NCBI GenBank assembly: GCA_963920765.1
Contig: OY987244.1
Location: forward strand, 13,456,501-13,520,500
DNA length: 64,000 nucleotides
Source: Ulota crispa
Taxonomy: Eukaryota; Streptophyta; Bryopsida; Orthotrichales; Orthotrichaceae
Direction: 5' to 3'
The notes under the pieces are model-generated. The model was not told the origin of the DNA, made no database searches, and saw nothing but the letters and a program-made list of their open reading frames with translations. A program made the position numbers and the translations under genes. Shown piece after piece: positions 23,309 through 34,770 of this stretch (positions are counted from its first letter, which is position 1; every line of letters starts with the position of its first letter).

Positions 23309-24230
23309 TTAACCCCTAAAGGCCCAAGGAGCCCATTTTGGGCTTTATGAGAACTCGGGCAGGCTCTATTGACTTCATAATTCAGAATTTTTTCATGAAA
23401 TTTTTAGGATGGATGCTACTCATCATAATCTACTTGCAAAGCTTTATTTCATGCCATTCCGATAAGTAATGCAAAAGTTATAAGGTTTTTTCAATTTCAA
23501 TGTCAAATCGGGCAGCAAAAATTATATTTTAAAATTTTTATTTTTATTTTTATAGAATTTTATAAATTGATACCTACTCAAAAAAAGTTGAATCACTCTA
23601 TTCCAAATAATGAGGTAAGAGTTAAAAGGAGTTTTCTTTTGCGGGCAACAAAGGTAGGAAGAGGGTAGAAAAAATGTATAAAGTTATCTTTTACTCTCAA
23701 TTTTGAAAATTTTCTAATGAAAATGAAAAATGAAGTTACTAATTGTCTTTTAGAGCATTCTTACCATTGGGATTAACAATTTTCAAATTCTTCCAAAACT
23801 TATTAGCATATTAGTTATATCTTTCATTCATCAATACCTTTCACTTTACAATTTTTGTAAAAATGAATCCAAAGTCTTTTTTGGTTAGATTTTTTTAATA
23901 TATGCTTTCAACCAATTTTCCAACATATCGCAAAAATTGCACAAGAAATATAACATACATGTTTTTCTCTAAAAAGTTTGAAAAACAAAACTTCACCTTC
24001 TGGAAGGACTAGAAAAGCCTACATTTTGAGGTTTAGGCACATTGATCTTGCAATTGGTGGGGATATTCATTCTGAAATTTTGGGACAATGTACTTGTGCA
24101 AGTCAACCAAAGGATCCTACGGTTGGATTTGTGAAAAAATAAGTTTCAATGAAGATTTTGACCTTGGTTTGGGGACTAGTATTTTGAAGCAATTTTGGGC
24201 CTCTAAACACAAAAGAATTTTAGGGGTTAA
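23309..24230 (+). mobile_element. 922-bp TTAA-flanked element, copy 1 of an inverted pair
   Basis: Begins TTAACCCCTAAAGGCCCAAG and ends GAATTTTAGGGGTTAA, with TTAA at 23309-23312 and 24227-24230. It is non-coding. It matches the reverse complement of 26115-27036 base for base except for a handful of substitutions noticed by eye; the lengths are identical. Both copies therefore come from a recent event. Confidence 0.85.
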
Positions 24231-24716
24231 ATCATCAATAATGAGGAGCTGGCAGCATGCACAAATATGGTACTTTTTGCATGGAATTGGGTGTCCAAAG
24301 AACAACATCTAAAGTAGAGGTTTTGCATACATTTGGTGGATGATATATTGATTCTAGAATGCATGTATCACTAGCACAAAGACTAAAACAATGAAGTGCC
24401 GGCAATATTCTCAAACTATGCACAAATATGGTACTTGTTGCATGGAATGTGGGTATCCAAACAACAACATCAAAACTAGAGTTTTTGCATACATTTTGTG
24501 AATGACATATTGATTTTAGAATGCATATGTCACTAGCACAAAGACTAAAATAATGAGAAACTGGTAGCATTCACAAATTATGCATAAAGATGATACTTGT
24601 TGCATGGATTTTGGGTGCCCAAACATTGACATCAAAACTAGAAATTTTGCATATATTTAGTAGATAATATATTGATTCTACAATGCATGTATCACTAGCA
24701 CAAAGACTAAAAATAC
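24231..24716. repeat. Tandem repeat, three units of about 160 bp
   Basis: Units start near 24238, 24391 and 24551. Each contains ATGCACAAATATGGTACTT or a variant, then TTTTGCATACATTT, and ends CACTAGCACAAAGACTAAAA. Divergence between units indicates an old array. It lies immediately inside the 922-bp copy. Confidence 0.75.
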
Positions 24717-24737
24717 AGTGAATCCTTTTAAATGAAG

Positions 24738-25400
24738 AAACTTTTTTGGACGTTTTTAGAGGGACAGAGGGAGTATGTTTCCGGGTGCCAGATTGAGGTG
24801 TACTGGAGCCGAGGAGTGAAGCCGGTGGCCACCTCTGAGCCATTCATCATCAAAGCTCATAGCCTCGCGCTTCTGAATCCAGTTCGCCAGGTAAATATGT
24901 AATAATTAGGGTTTGCAAAGGAACGCCTGTAACCGGATTTCTATGATATTCTGAAACGTACTTCGGTTAGTGATGTGCTTCGGCTTCTTCGTTGGCCACA
25001 GCGCTGGGGTAACGAGCAGAATCGCGTGCACGAGATGGAGAAGAAACACGGGAAATCGGGATCAAAGTCAAGTGCACTTCGGAAGAATTGCCGAAACCCT
25101 AAACCAAGCAGACGAGCAGAAAGTTGCAAAAAGCTTGTTTATTGATCCCAGCTGGTGAGCCCTTTTCCCATTGTCAGTTTGTAGGGTTCTATCATCTATG
25201 GCATTGGCTTGCACATCACGCACCGTCCCGGACCGATTGCAGATCCCAACTCTCAAGCTCGAGCAGAGCTTCAAAATCGACGACATTTCATCATGCCCTG
25301 TGTCACGGGCTTGTAAAACTGCGTCCACCGACTTAGCTAAATTTAGGTGCACTCCAACCTCTGTATTGTCACATGTCACAGCTTAGGGTATGTTCACACT
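24738..25400 (+). pseudogene. Coding-like fragment between the 922-bp inverted copies
   Basis: A Stowaway-like end (GGACAGAGGGAGTA, about 24763-24776) abuts a GC-rich stretch. 24777-24892 reads QIEVYWSRGVKPVATSEPF then IIKAHSLALLNPVRQ and stops at a plausible donor, CAG/GTAAAT. A second GC-rich part (24970-25385) stays open on both strands without a clear frame. It is probably an exon fragment of a host gene cut by insertions; the parent gene is not recognised. Confidence 0.35.
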
Positions 25401-25618
25401 TGGTGTTTTAAGAGTGGTAGTAGCAAAGGAAAATTAGATGCATTTGAACACACCTCAAGACTCCATTTATGTTGTTGATATCCCTCTTACACTAATTGTG
25501 AACATATCTTTAGCTGCCTAAAACTTGCTTGTTTTACATTTTTAGATAAATTCTCAAATTTCTACATTTTCTCCAAGTGCAAATTTGAGCATTTAAACCC
25601 CATTCCATATACTTGTAA

Positions 25619-26039
25619 GAGCATCATCAACCCAAGACAAGGAATGGGACTGTAACTTTAATTTTGTTGGTAGAGTCACTTGTATGGGAGAATGAGGTAC
25701 CTTTAGGGTTCCAATGTAACCACGGCAAACGCATAGCTATGAGATGGCCCAATCAAAAAAATCTCCTTAGATGGCAAATTTCCTTGTTTCCCAATGCCTT
25801 GGGACTTCCATTGCTTTTGCTACTGGCATGACAAGTTGCTTGCAATAGCTTGCAACTTTTCCACAACAACTCACAAGTGCTTGCAAGTGACTTTCTTGTG
25901 CCTGGATTTGCAATGGGAGGAGTTACAACGGTAGTGGGAGGATTTGTTTGGTGAACAGGATTACAAAATTAGGGGATGGGGAGCAACACAAGAGTGGCTA
26001 GTTCCTAGTCCCAAATCTAGTGTACGGGTTGATGTGTTC
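25619..26039. mobile_element. Tourist-like (PIF/Harbinger) MITE with TAA duplication
   Basis: GAGCATCATCAACCCAAGAC at the left, complement of GGGTTGATGTGTTC at the right, with TAA on both sides (25616-25618, 26040-26042). A 3-bp TWA duplication is the PIF/Harbinger hallmark. The copy at 43010-45093 is the same family. Confidence 0.7.
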
Positions 26040-26114
26040 TAACAGGTGGTATATTAATCCCAAAAAACTTACACTTTTATACCCCTTGAAATATTGTTGA
26101 ATAAAAATATGACA

Positions 26115-27036
26115 TTAACCCCTAAAATTCTTTTGTGTTTAGAGGCCCAAAATTGCTTCAAAATACTAGTCCCCAAACCAAGGTCAAAATCTTCATTGAA
26201 ACTTATTTTTTCACAAATCCAACCGTAGGATCCTTTGGTTGACTTGCACAAGTACATTGTCCCAAAATTTCAGAATGAATATCCCCACCAATTGCAAGAT
26301 CAATGTGCCTAAACCTCAAAATGTAGGCTTTTCTAGTCCTTCCAGAAGGTGAAGTTTTGTTTTTCAAACTTTTTAGAGAAAAACATGTATGTTATATTTC
26401 TTGTGCAATTTTTGCGATATGTTGGAAAATTGGTTGAAAGCATATATTAAAAAAATCTAACCAAAAAAGACTTTGGATTCATTTTTACAAAAATTGTAAA
26501 GTGAAAGGTATTGATGAATGAAAGATATAACTAATATGCTAATAAGTTTTGGAAGAATTTGAAAATTGTTAATCCCAATGGTAAGAATGCTCTAAAAGAC
26601 AATTAGTAACTTCATTTTTCATTTTCATTAGAAAATTTTCAAAATTGAGAGTAAAAGATAACTTTATACATTTTTTCTACCCTCTTCCTACCTTTGTTGC
26701 CCGCAAAAGAAAACTCCTTTTAACTCTTACCTCATTATTTGGAATAGAGTGATTCAACTTTTTTTGAGTAGGTATCAATTTATAAAATTCTATAAAAATA
26801 AAAATAAAAATTTTAAAATATAATTTTTGCTGCCCAATTTGACATTGGAATTGAAAAAACCTTATAACTTTTGCATTACTTATCAGAATGGCATGAAATA
26901 AAGCTTTGCAAGTAGATTATGATGAGTAGCATCCATCCTAAAAATTTCATGAAAAAATTCTGAATTATGAAGTCAATAGAGCCTGCCCGAGTTCTCATAA
27001 AGCCCAAAATGGGCTCCTTGGGCCTTTAGGGGTTAA
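26115..27036 (-). mobile_element. 922-bp TTAA-flanked element, copy 2 (inverted)
   Basis: Reverse complement of copy 1 at 23309-24230, with its own TTAA on both sides (26115-26118, 27033-27036). The two copies face each other across 1.88 kb, so the locus can form a hairpin or invert by recombination. Confidence 0.85.
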
Positions 27037-27917
27037 AATAGGAAGTTACTTCATGGAAACAATCTAACTAGTACTAATTTATAGAGTACTTATTTGGTTA
27101 AATTCCCTATTATTTAGTGCTCTTTCCACGTTTGGTGAACCTTTATAATTATGGCCCTTGTTAGCAAATTCTTGTGATATAACCAAGTGTGATTAGTGGC
27201 ATGAGAACTAGAACATTTGTTGGAATATAGAACTTTTAGGTGATACACATGTCACGTCTAAAAAGAAATAAAACAACAACTTTGGTTATAACTACATGTC
27301 AGTGATTTTTAGTGACAAAGAAAAAGGCTCAAGTGATACATAAAGATTCGAAAATCCAATCCCTCGGCCTTTTTTTAGAACAATTAAAAAAAAATCTTCA
27401 GTGATGTGATTTGTTATCCTAATGTGATTTCTTGTCTTAATGTGATTTGTTATTCCTAAATTTCATGATTACTTTTGAAAACCTAATTTTTCAATCTTCG
27501 GCTAAAGGTTCTAGTTGTGAAACCACCATTGTGTGACTGCGCATGAAAAATTTGAATGGCTAAATAGCTTTTAGAGAAGACAAATGATGTGATAATAAAG
27601 AGGTCAGGGTACACAACAATAGTATATTCCATACATAGTGAATCTATCGAGACTTGAAAGATATGAACAAAATGCAGGTCGGTGGACTCGTTCTGAGTTC
27701 CCCTCCCCCACCTCCAATCACCGCATGCCACTTCGGATTCCACGTGTACACTATTCCAGATTTACTCGAAGCTACGCGCCTACGCCTCACTTGTCACCTT
27801 CTTCGTTCTAGATTGCTCCGACCAAGTCGCGATCTCATCTCTTCCGCAACGCCATTTGGATCCCGCAATCGAGTCACCAAAACCTGCTTTCAAGTCTCAG
27901 ATTTCGCTCACTCTTTC
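27037..27917. other. Region upstream of the serpin, probable promoter and leader start
   Basis: 27037-27650 is AT-rich without features. From about 27680 GC rises (CCCCTCCCCCACCTCC), as in the leaders of other genes here. A plus-strand frame from 27654 overlaps this region but shows no domain, and I treat it as non-coding leader. Confidence 0.4.
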
Positions 27918-28928
27918 GAACGAATGCTTTCACGAGCTAGACGGTGGTTTGAGGCGCTTCATCGAGGTATTTTTCGCATTTTCTACGCCTTCAGTTCAGG
28001 TCTTGTACTAAAGATGTGGAGTTTCTGTTGTCGTGATGATCAATCATTAGATTTGTGCTGCTTATTGTATTTGAAAATGTTTTTCTAGCTGTTTAGGTTT
28101 TAGAATTTGGTAGGGAGCTTGTTAGGTCTTGTCTAGGTGATGGTGTAATGGTGTTTGAGAAGCTGTAGTGGTGTTTGTTGATTGGCAGTTTGACTAAGCT
28201 GCATTTGGATTCAGTGAGCAATCAGCAGAAGCCGTTTATAAATCCGTGACTTTGTTCGCTCTCTAAAAAAACGAGTATTTCGCGTGCTGGACGGTGGTTT
28301 GAGGTCTTACATCGAGGTAATTTTCGCTCTGTACAGAGCTTTTCGGTTTCTCTTTATGCGTGGTTGTCTGTGAACCAATCGCCATAGGTGACGAAAGAAA
28401 TGGCGTAGCTATGTTGTGATGACTATTGTTTAGGTTTGTGTTGCTCATAGGTTTCGGAAAGTTTTCCAGAGCTCTGAAATTTGGCAATGAGCTCTTTAGG
28501 TCTTGTCGAATTGGTGCTGTTGTTGTAGTTTTGAGATATTTGTTTTTGGTAATTGTGTGCAGGTTGAGTGAGAGCTCACGTAGGGGTCCACACAAACGAG
28601 TATTTCGCGTGCTGAACGGTGGTTTGAGGTCTTATATCGAGGTAATTTTCGCTTTTTGTGAGCTCTTTCGGTTTATATTTATGCGTGGTTGTCTGTTATA
28701 GTGAATCAATCGCCATAGGTGACGAAAGAAGTGGCGTATTTATGTTGTGATTACTATTGTTTAGGTGTGTGTTGCTCATGAGATTTCGGAATGTTTTCCA
28801 GAGTTCTGAAATTTGGCAATGAGCTCTTTAGGTCTTGTCGAATTGGTGCTGTTTTTGGAGTTTTGAGATTTTTTTGTGGTATTTGTTGATTTGCAGGTTG
28901 AGTGAGAGCTCACGTAGGGGTTCACACG
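27918..28928 (+). repeat. Serpin 5' leader exon/intron unit present three times
   Basis: Units are 27918-28270, 28271-28595 and 28596-28928. Each has a leader exon part ending GGTGGTTTGAGG...ATCGAG before a donor (GTATTT at 27967, GTAATT at 28317 and 28642). Each then has an intron and an acceptor (before 28189, 28563 and 28897) opening GTTGAGTGAGAGCTCACG in the two younger units. Units 2 and 3 are close to identical with a 325-bp period; unit 1 is more diverged. The likely spliced leader is ...27966, 28189-28316, 28563-28641, then 28897 into the coding exon. Confidence 0.7.
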
Positions 28929-31039
28929 ATGGGATTGGATGTTGCAACAATGGTGCATGGGCAAGTGGAATTCACTATTGACCTCTACAAAGCGTTGGTG
29001 AAAGGGAAGGAGAGCGAGAATGTGGTCCTGTCGCCGTTGAGTATCGGCTTGGCATTGGCGATGATAGCGGCAGGGGCCAAGGGACCGACGTTGGAGCAGA
29101 TTGCCAAGTGCATCAAGCTGCCAGAGGGTGAGCCTATGCACACGTTCTCCTCGCAGCTGAAATCTGTGGTGCTGGCGGACGGAAGTAGTGCGGGTGGGCC
29201 ACAATTGGCACTTGCCAATCGGCTCTGGGTGGAGCAAACTATTAAACTGAAACCGGCGTTTCAAAAAGTGCTCAAAGATAGTTACGGATCGGAAGCTGCA
29301 TCGGTCGATTTTCTTACCAAGGTGCCAAGCCCGTAGCTTCTTCTTACACCAGACATGTTCTGTTTTTGCAAGTACTTGACATCTCTGAAGTTTGTAGAAA
29401 ACAGGACATGCTGATCTGCGTTAGTGACAAAGGATTTACTGTTTTCCCAAAATCAGGCTCTTCGTTCAAGTTGCCTAGCAGAATCTCACTGAAAACCTTC
29501 CAGTTTTGGCATAGAAGGGAGTGTTAGATATTGCTTCGCAATTTGCAGGTTTGTTCAAATTGTGCACAATGAAATTCTTCTTTCCTTGGAGTACTAGGCC
29601 TCTCTTAGAGTTCTAAAAGGCGCTAAATGTGCCGTCTTCTGGGTATACCTTCCTTAATTGCACTATTCTGAGGTGCTTGATTAAGGTCTATGTCATTTCA
29701 TCCGGATGACGTGATAGATTTGATGTTTGTCGATGAGGAACTATATCGGTACTTAGATAGACAGCTGCAAAGAGAAGACCTGATAGTTTTGTATGGCATT
29801 AAAGTTCTAGATGGTGTTTTTAGATATAATTCTTGCAGACCTTTACAACTCTGGTGATCATCGTCTTACGAGTTTGCCTTTCCAGGAATTACTTTCTGAA
29901 GTTTGGCCCGTTTCTTAGAATCATTGACAGAATTTGACGAACCTTATTGAAGTTCTATGGTGGGAACGTTGCCTCATACCAACTTCTCTGAGTGGAAATT
30001 TGATTCTCAATTCCATTGGTGGTTGTATGCAGGCCAACGAAGCGTTGAGCCAAGTGAACGAATGGGCCAAAGAGGAAACACATGGAAAGATTGAGGACCT
30101 GCTTCCTCCAGGTTCAGTGGACGAGGGCACACGCCTTGTGTTGGCCAATGCGCTTTATTTCAAAGGAGCATGGAAGAAGCCATTTGACGAGGAAATCACG
30201 AGAGACGGTGAATTCTTTTTGCTGGATGGGAAAAGCATCCAGGTATCTATCCAGGGGTGATCTTTTATGAGTACTCCAAATTGTTGTTTTTAACATGAGC
30301 CTCATAGATTTACATGAAATGCGATGTGTTTATTTGAAAAATATTGGTTCTCTAGTTTTTAGGTTACCAGATTTCTGGATGCCTTTAACAAAATTCCCCT
30401 TCCGTTGGAGTGTTGTTTACCAATGATGAGCAAAAACTGTGTGTATAATCACACCTGCAGGTAGCAATGATGCACACCACCAAAAAGCAGTTTGTGAAGG
30501 ACTTCTCCACATTCAAGGCTCTTCGCCTGCCGTATTCGGTGGGGCACGACAAACGCTCCTTTTCCTTGTTCGTTTTGTTGCCTCATGAGAAGAAAGGGAT
30601 CGCCGACCTGGAGAAAGCGTTGGACTTGAAGACCTTGTCTGAGGATCTCAAGCACGTCAGCCAGGATGTTCCATTGACCGAGTTTTCATTGCCCAAGTTC
30701 AAAATTTCTTCTGGGTTTGAGGTACCGCAGGCGTTGCAGACTCTGGGCTTGGCGTTACCATTTGGAGAAGAAGCAGATCTGACAGAGATGGTGGACTCCC
30801 CCTTGGCTGACAAGCTTTACGTTTCCAACATGTACCACAAGACTTTTGTGGAGGTGAATGAGAAAGGCACAGAGGCGGCTGCAGCAACAGCTGCTACCAT
30901 CACTTTGAGAGGACTGCCTATGTTCCAGGATCCTATCGACTTCGTGTGTGACCATCCGTTTCTGTTTGTCATCAAGGAAGAGGTGACCAATGTGATCCTC
31001 TTCACTGGCCGAATCGTGGACCCTTCTCTTGCCAAGTAA
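28929..31039 (+). CDS. Plant LR serpin, serine/cysteine protease inhibitor
   Basis: Three coding exons, 28929-29321, 30033-30242 and 30461-31039, all GT-AG and phase 0, give 393 residues, the usual serpin size. The first exon has helix A and the shutter ([20 protein letters not shown]). The second has [20 protein letters not shown] and [15 protein letters not shown]. The third has [20 protein letters not shown], then the reactive loop. The hinge [11 protein letters not shown] is small and uncharged as in inhibitory serpins, and the bait is Leu-Arg before Gly (TITLRGLPM), the plant LR type. [12 protein letters not shown] and [14 protein letters not shown] close the fold. Known LR serpins such as Arabidopsis Serpin1 trap metacaspases and papain-like proteases in the cytosol; that role here is inferred. 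No signal peptide is visible. ATG 28929 is preferred over the upstream in-frame GTG at 28902. Confidence 0.95.
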
Positions 31040-31552
31040 TGTTCCAGAGCTTGCACAGATGTATCATATTCCAGCAAGGTGGTGTGCCAGCTTTACAAGA
31101 CCTTGGTTTGGTACCGACGAGCCTCACAACAAGATACCAGCTGGCCGTGTGTAGCAGGAAAACTGACAAGCCGATCTTTTCGCGGACCATTCTACATCAG
31201 GATTTTGTGCTGAAATAGTTTGCCTAGACGGCTTTTTTACGCCCAGTTCAACGATTGTCGTGGTGGCAGTTCCATTGTTGATTGCAGTCAAAGCTCTGAA
31301 CTCAGTTGCGTTCGGAGCATTAGAGGTTCTTGCTCAAACTGATCTTTGCGTAAGGTGAAGATTACTGACTAGTGTTGGACTCGCGCCAAGCTTGCCAAGA
31401 GTCTTCAATGTTGAGGTTTTTAGCTGCCTCATGACCGTTTCTATCATCTTGTGTGTTCGTACGTTTGGAATATACATAACTACTCTTCTCACTTGTTGAA
31501 GACAAACGTGCATTCCTCTTGCGACAAGCCAGCCTTTACGCGTCATCAATAA
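31040..31552 (+). other. Serpin 3' flank
   Basis: Probable 3' untranslated region followed by moderately GC-rich DNA. No separate gene or clear polyadenylation signal was assigned. Confidence 0.4.
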
Positions 31553-32145
31553 GGGGTTTCAATCGTAAAATCTGGCCTACGAGTTTCTCACCTCACACGA
31601 ATTCAGCTCACTAGTGAATTATTTTTGTTTACTCATATGCCCAAAATCTGAGACATCAATGAGTTTGCATTCAAGGTTCAGCTTTTGTAGCAATAACGTT
31701 GTAAGAGAAGGACCAGCACAAGCAAGTACAAAGAGCAGGGGTAGGAATGGGAGCAGAATGGGTGGATGGCAACCTCCATCCGTATTTGCGCTTGAGTCCA
31801 AATTGTTTCTTAGTGAAGTTGCGGAGGTGAATTTCTGAAGTTCACTCCTAAGGTGAATCACATTAGGAGACATGAATCACCTTGTTGTTCACTAATAGGG
31901 CTCACATATGCCATTCACGAGCAATTTTGTACACGTGAATTAGATTCGTGAAAAATGTGGGCAAATCACTCCATGAACAAGCCATGACAACCTCCCGGAG
32001 GTTGTCATAGTGTATTCACCGGTGAATGAAAACTTGTTCACAACCATTTGTTCACCGTTTTTTTGAGATAGATGAAACCCCTAATGAATCCACTGTGGTG
32101 AACGACGACATAAATCACTTGAAAAAGTTGATGTTTGAAACCTCC
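31553..32145. repeat. MITE-like repeat, GGGGTTTCAA ends
   Basis: Related to 3630-3957 by its ends (GGGGTTTCAATCGTAAAATC; complement of GTTTGAAACCTCC) and shared interior words. It is about 590 bp because of extra internal sequence (31690-31800 and 31930-32060). Contains a 23-base palindrome centred near 31997. Confidence 0.5.
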
Positions 32146-32244
32146 TAATGTTGTGTTTTTTTGCATCACATTTTCAATGTGGACTCGTAAATTGGTGTAA
32201 GGGGACTGCACATATTACGGATACTTTAAGTTTTGGTAACCCAA

Positions 32245-32614
32245 GAGCATCCGCACCTTCACACTCTCAATAGCCCATGAGAGCACTTGGCGTGGCGGCT
32301 CCGCTTGACATGCTTCATTGCAAACATGTCAACATCTTATATGAGACAAAGCTTGCTCAATTATAGCTCAAACACTGTAATGTTCAAGGTTTGATGAATC
32401 ATTAGCCTACCCAACTCTAGGACAATTAAAATTTGTTGATTGGTCAACACAAGAGGCCCATGATTGTCCTTTGTGATATGCTCTTAGTGCTTGCTTGGAT
32501 CTACTTGAGGGCAAGGGGTGGGGCATTGAAGATTTTGAGCAAGCTTGTGATTGTGGATGCATCAAGGACACTTGCTTTTGAGAGCAGCAGGTTTTGTGCA
32601 AGGGTGAGGATGCT
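32245..32614. mobile_element. Tourist-like MITE
   Basis: GAGCATCCGCACC at the left and GGTGAGGATGCTC at the right. Flanks are CAA (32242-32244) and TAA (32615-32617), one base different from a perfect TAA duplication. Confidence 0.6.
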
Positions 32615-32634
32615 CTAAGGGGCGTTTAACCCCT

Positions 32635-33363
32635 CAAGGCCCAAGCAGCCTTTTTTACGTTGTCTACGGATTTTGGGCAAGGTACTACAAATGAGTTTTG
32701 CATTTGTATTTTTTAAAATTTTCACACATGAAGTACCCAAGGAGTAGCCATAAGGCCCAACAATTTTCATGACTTTTGACTACATGGTTCAAAAGTTATT
32801 GCATGATTTGTTGTTTTTTTTGTTCGCTAGGGTAGCCTGGGTAGCTCAAAAACTTATTTAAAAATGACATTTCAAGTTTGGTTTTTTTTATTGGTTCTTT
32901 AGATCTATATATAGGTGGGAAGCTTTGAATCATTTAGTTTCCATTAATGAGATGAAAGTTATGAGAAGTTTTAGTTTTTGGGTAGATGTGGAGTCTCTCA
33001 AAACCATACCTACCCGCAAACTAAAACTTCTCATAACTTTCATTTCATTAATGGAAATTGAATGATTCAAAGCTTACTACCTATATATAGATCTAAAGAA
33101 CCAATTTAAAAAAACCAAACTTGAAATGTCATTTTTAAATAAGTTTTTGAGCTACCTGGGCTGCCTTGACAAACAAAGAAAACAATAGATCATGCAATAA
33201 CTTTTGAACCATGTAGTCAAAAGTCATGAAAATTGTTGGGCCTTATGGCTACTCCTTGGGTACTTCATGTGTGAAAATTTTAAAAAATACAAATGCAAAA
33301 CTCATTTGTAGTACCTTGCCCAAAATTTGTAGACAACATAAAAAAGGTTGCTTGGGCCTTGAG
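32635..33363. mobile_element. Foldback derivative of the TTAA family, right end lost
   Basis: Left end TTAACCCCTCAAGGCCCAAG; the right arm stops at CTTGGGCCTTGAG without the final GGGGTTAA. The arms are about 360 bp each and nearly complementary, turning near 33000. The interior words GAAGCTTTGAATCATT and ATGAGATGAAAGTTATGAG are shared with the foldbacks at 34771 and 49954. Confidence 0.7.
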
Positions 33364-33600
33364 AACACTGTGTCTCACATCCCAAGTCCCACCAAATTTG
33401 AGAAGTTGATTGGTGTAGAGTCAAAAGTTGGGACTTGGCATTTCACACTATGTTCCAAGTCCCACGTCTGTGTTGCTTATACGGCAACACATTTTGCAAG
33501 TTTTGGTGTCAAAGCAAGTAGGACTTCACTCAAGGTTTGGGTTGTTCATTTTGTTAAACCCAACTTTTAACCCAAGTTCCATCAAAATTCTTGTATATGA
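33364..33600. repeat. Dispersed repeat, second copy near 41590-41785
   Basis: The two stretches share TTGGCATTTCACACTATGTT, GGCAACACATTTTG and GTTAAACCCAACTTT-like words in the same order. Family and boundaries are unknown; the coding-like frames across 33226-33634 follow the repeat. Confidence 0.45.
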
Positions 33601-33738
33601 TATTCATAACTTTAGAACTTCTTTTTGCTATTAATAACCCAACTAGTTGGGATTTGGCATAGGATATAGTGTGAGCCTCCCTTGTTACACGCATAAGATC
33701 TTTATTAGCCATCATGTTTTGTGTCATAATTAGGTTAA

Positions 33739-34262
33739 GGGAAAATATTAAAGTGCTCCTTAGTTCTTTCAAAATATCAAATATGCCCCTCAAAGATTTG
33801 AAATATCTAAGATACTCTTGCCTTTATGTAGGAATATCAATTGTTTTCTTGGTCATCTTTGAGAATATCATAAATATTCCTAGCTCTTTTTTGCCTCTTT
33901 ATTGCAATTTTTTGTAAATACTAGGATGACAATGAAAACTACAAAAACTAGATGCAAGTTGAATACAAGCCAAATCTTGGAGGCTTGCTCTTCAAGCTCT
34001 CTATAAGGTATTTGCATGGAATTCTATTGTGTCCAAAGCCATTGCATCAACTACATAGTAATTTTTGTTGTCATTGCAATATTTACCAAAAATTGCAATA
34101 AAGAGGGACAAGAGAACTAGGGTATCTATGATATTCTCAAAAAGAACTAAGGGTATCATTGATATCCCTACACAAAACCAAGAATATTTTTGATATTTCA
34201 AATCCTAGGATGGGTATATTTGATATTTTGAGAAAGTTGAGGGGCACTTTTGGTATTTTTCC
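33739..34262. mobile_element. MULE-like foldback MITE with near-perfect 9-bp duplication
   Basis: Starts GGGAAAATATTAAAGTGC and ends GGCACTTTTGGTATTTTTCC. Flanks TTAGGTTAA (33730-33738) and TTAGGTGAA (34263-34271) differ at one base. It is 524 bp and non-coding. Its ends resemble those of the 2152-3542 foldback. Confidence 0.65.
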
Positions 34263-34271
34263 TTAGGTGAA

Positions 34272-34770
34272 TGTCATAATTACAAGGTTTTACTATTGTT
34301 GTCTAGGGTGTTTAGTGAAATAGGATGACCAAGTAGACAAAGTTAATTGATATGTTATGATGATTTTGGAATTGAAATGGGTATCTACACATTTGTGAGG
34401 AATTTACCTAGCCTTTTCATTTGGTAGATGTCAATGAAAAGGAGCCTCACACATGAGAATATTGTTCAAAGGAATTGGAAGATTTTACATTGGGTGGGTA
34501 TATTTCAGGGCATTTTTTTCTGGCAAGCTGGAACCAAACTGGACAAAAAAACTGACAGATTTCCATCATTCCGGGCAGGTCCCTCCATTGATTATCTAAT
34601 GCAATCTGGACTGCTGTAATCTGGCAAACAAAAAATAATGCCCAGGTATATTTCTGTTGAAGGGGCTTCAAAGCATGGTGTATTTCTCATATTTGGTTTT
34701 CTTGTATAGGCAATTTACCCTAGGCCTTAATTTAAATGTTAATTAAAAAGCAACAATACACTAGACGTCA
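34272..34770. other. AT-rich intergenic DNA, no gene seen
   Basis: Short open frames only (34428-34671), on both strands and without domains. Confidence 0.5.

Noticed and set aside
25068-25379. Minus-strand 103-codon frame as a gene
   Set aside because: It lies opposite other open frames in a GC-rich patch. No domain or splice signals support it.
27654-28088. A 144-codon protein-coding gene upstream of the serpin
   Set aside because: The frame crosses a leader exon and its donor at 27967, which is repeated downstream, and shows no domain; it is better read as untranslated leader.
28902-28928. Serpin start at the in-frame GTG of 28902
   Set aside because: Plant translation starts at ATG. 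ATG 28929 gives the usual serpin length, and the upstream bases belong to the repeated leader unit.
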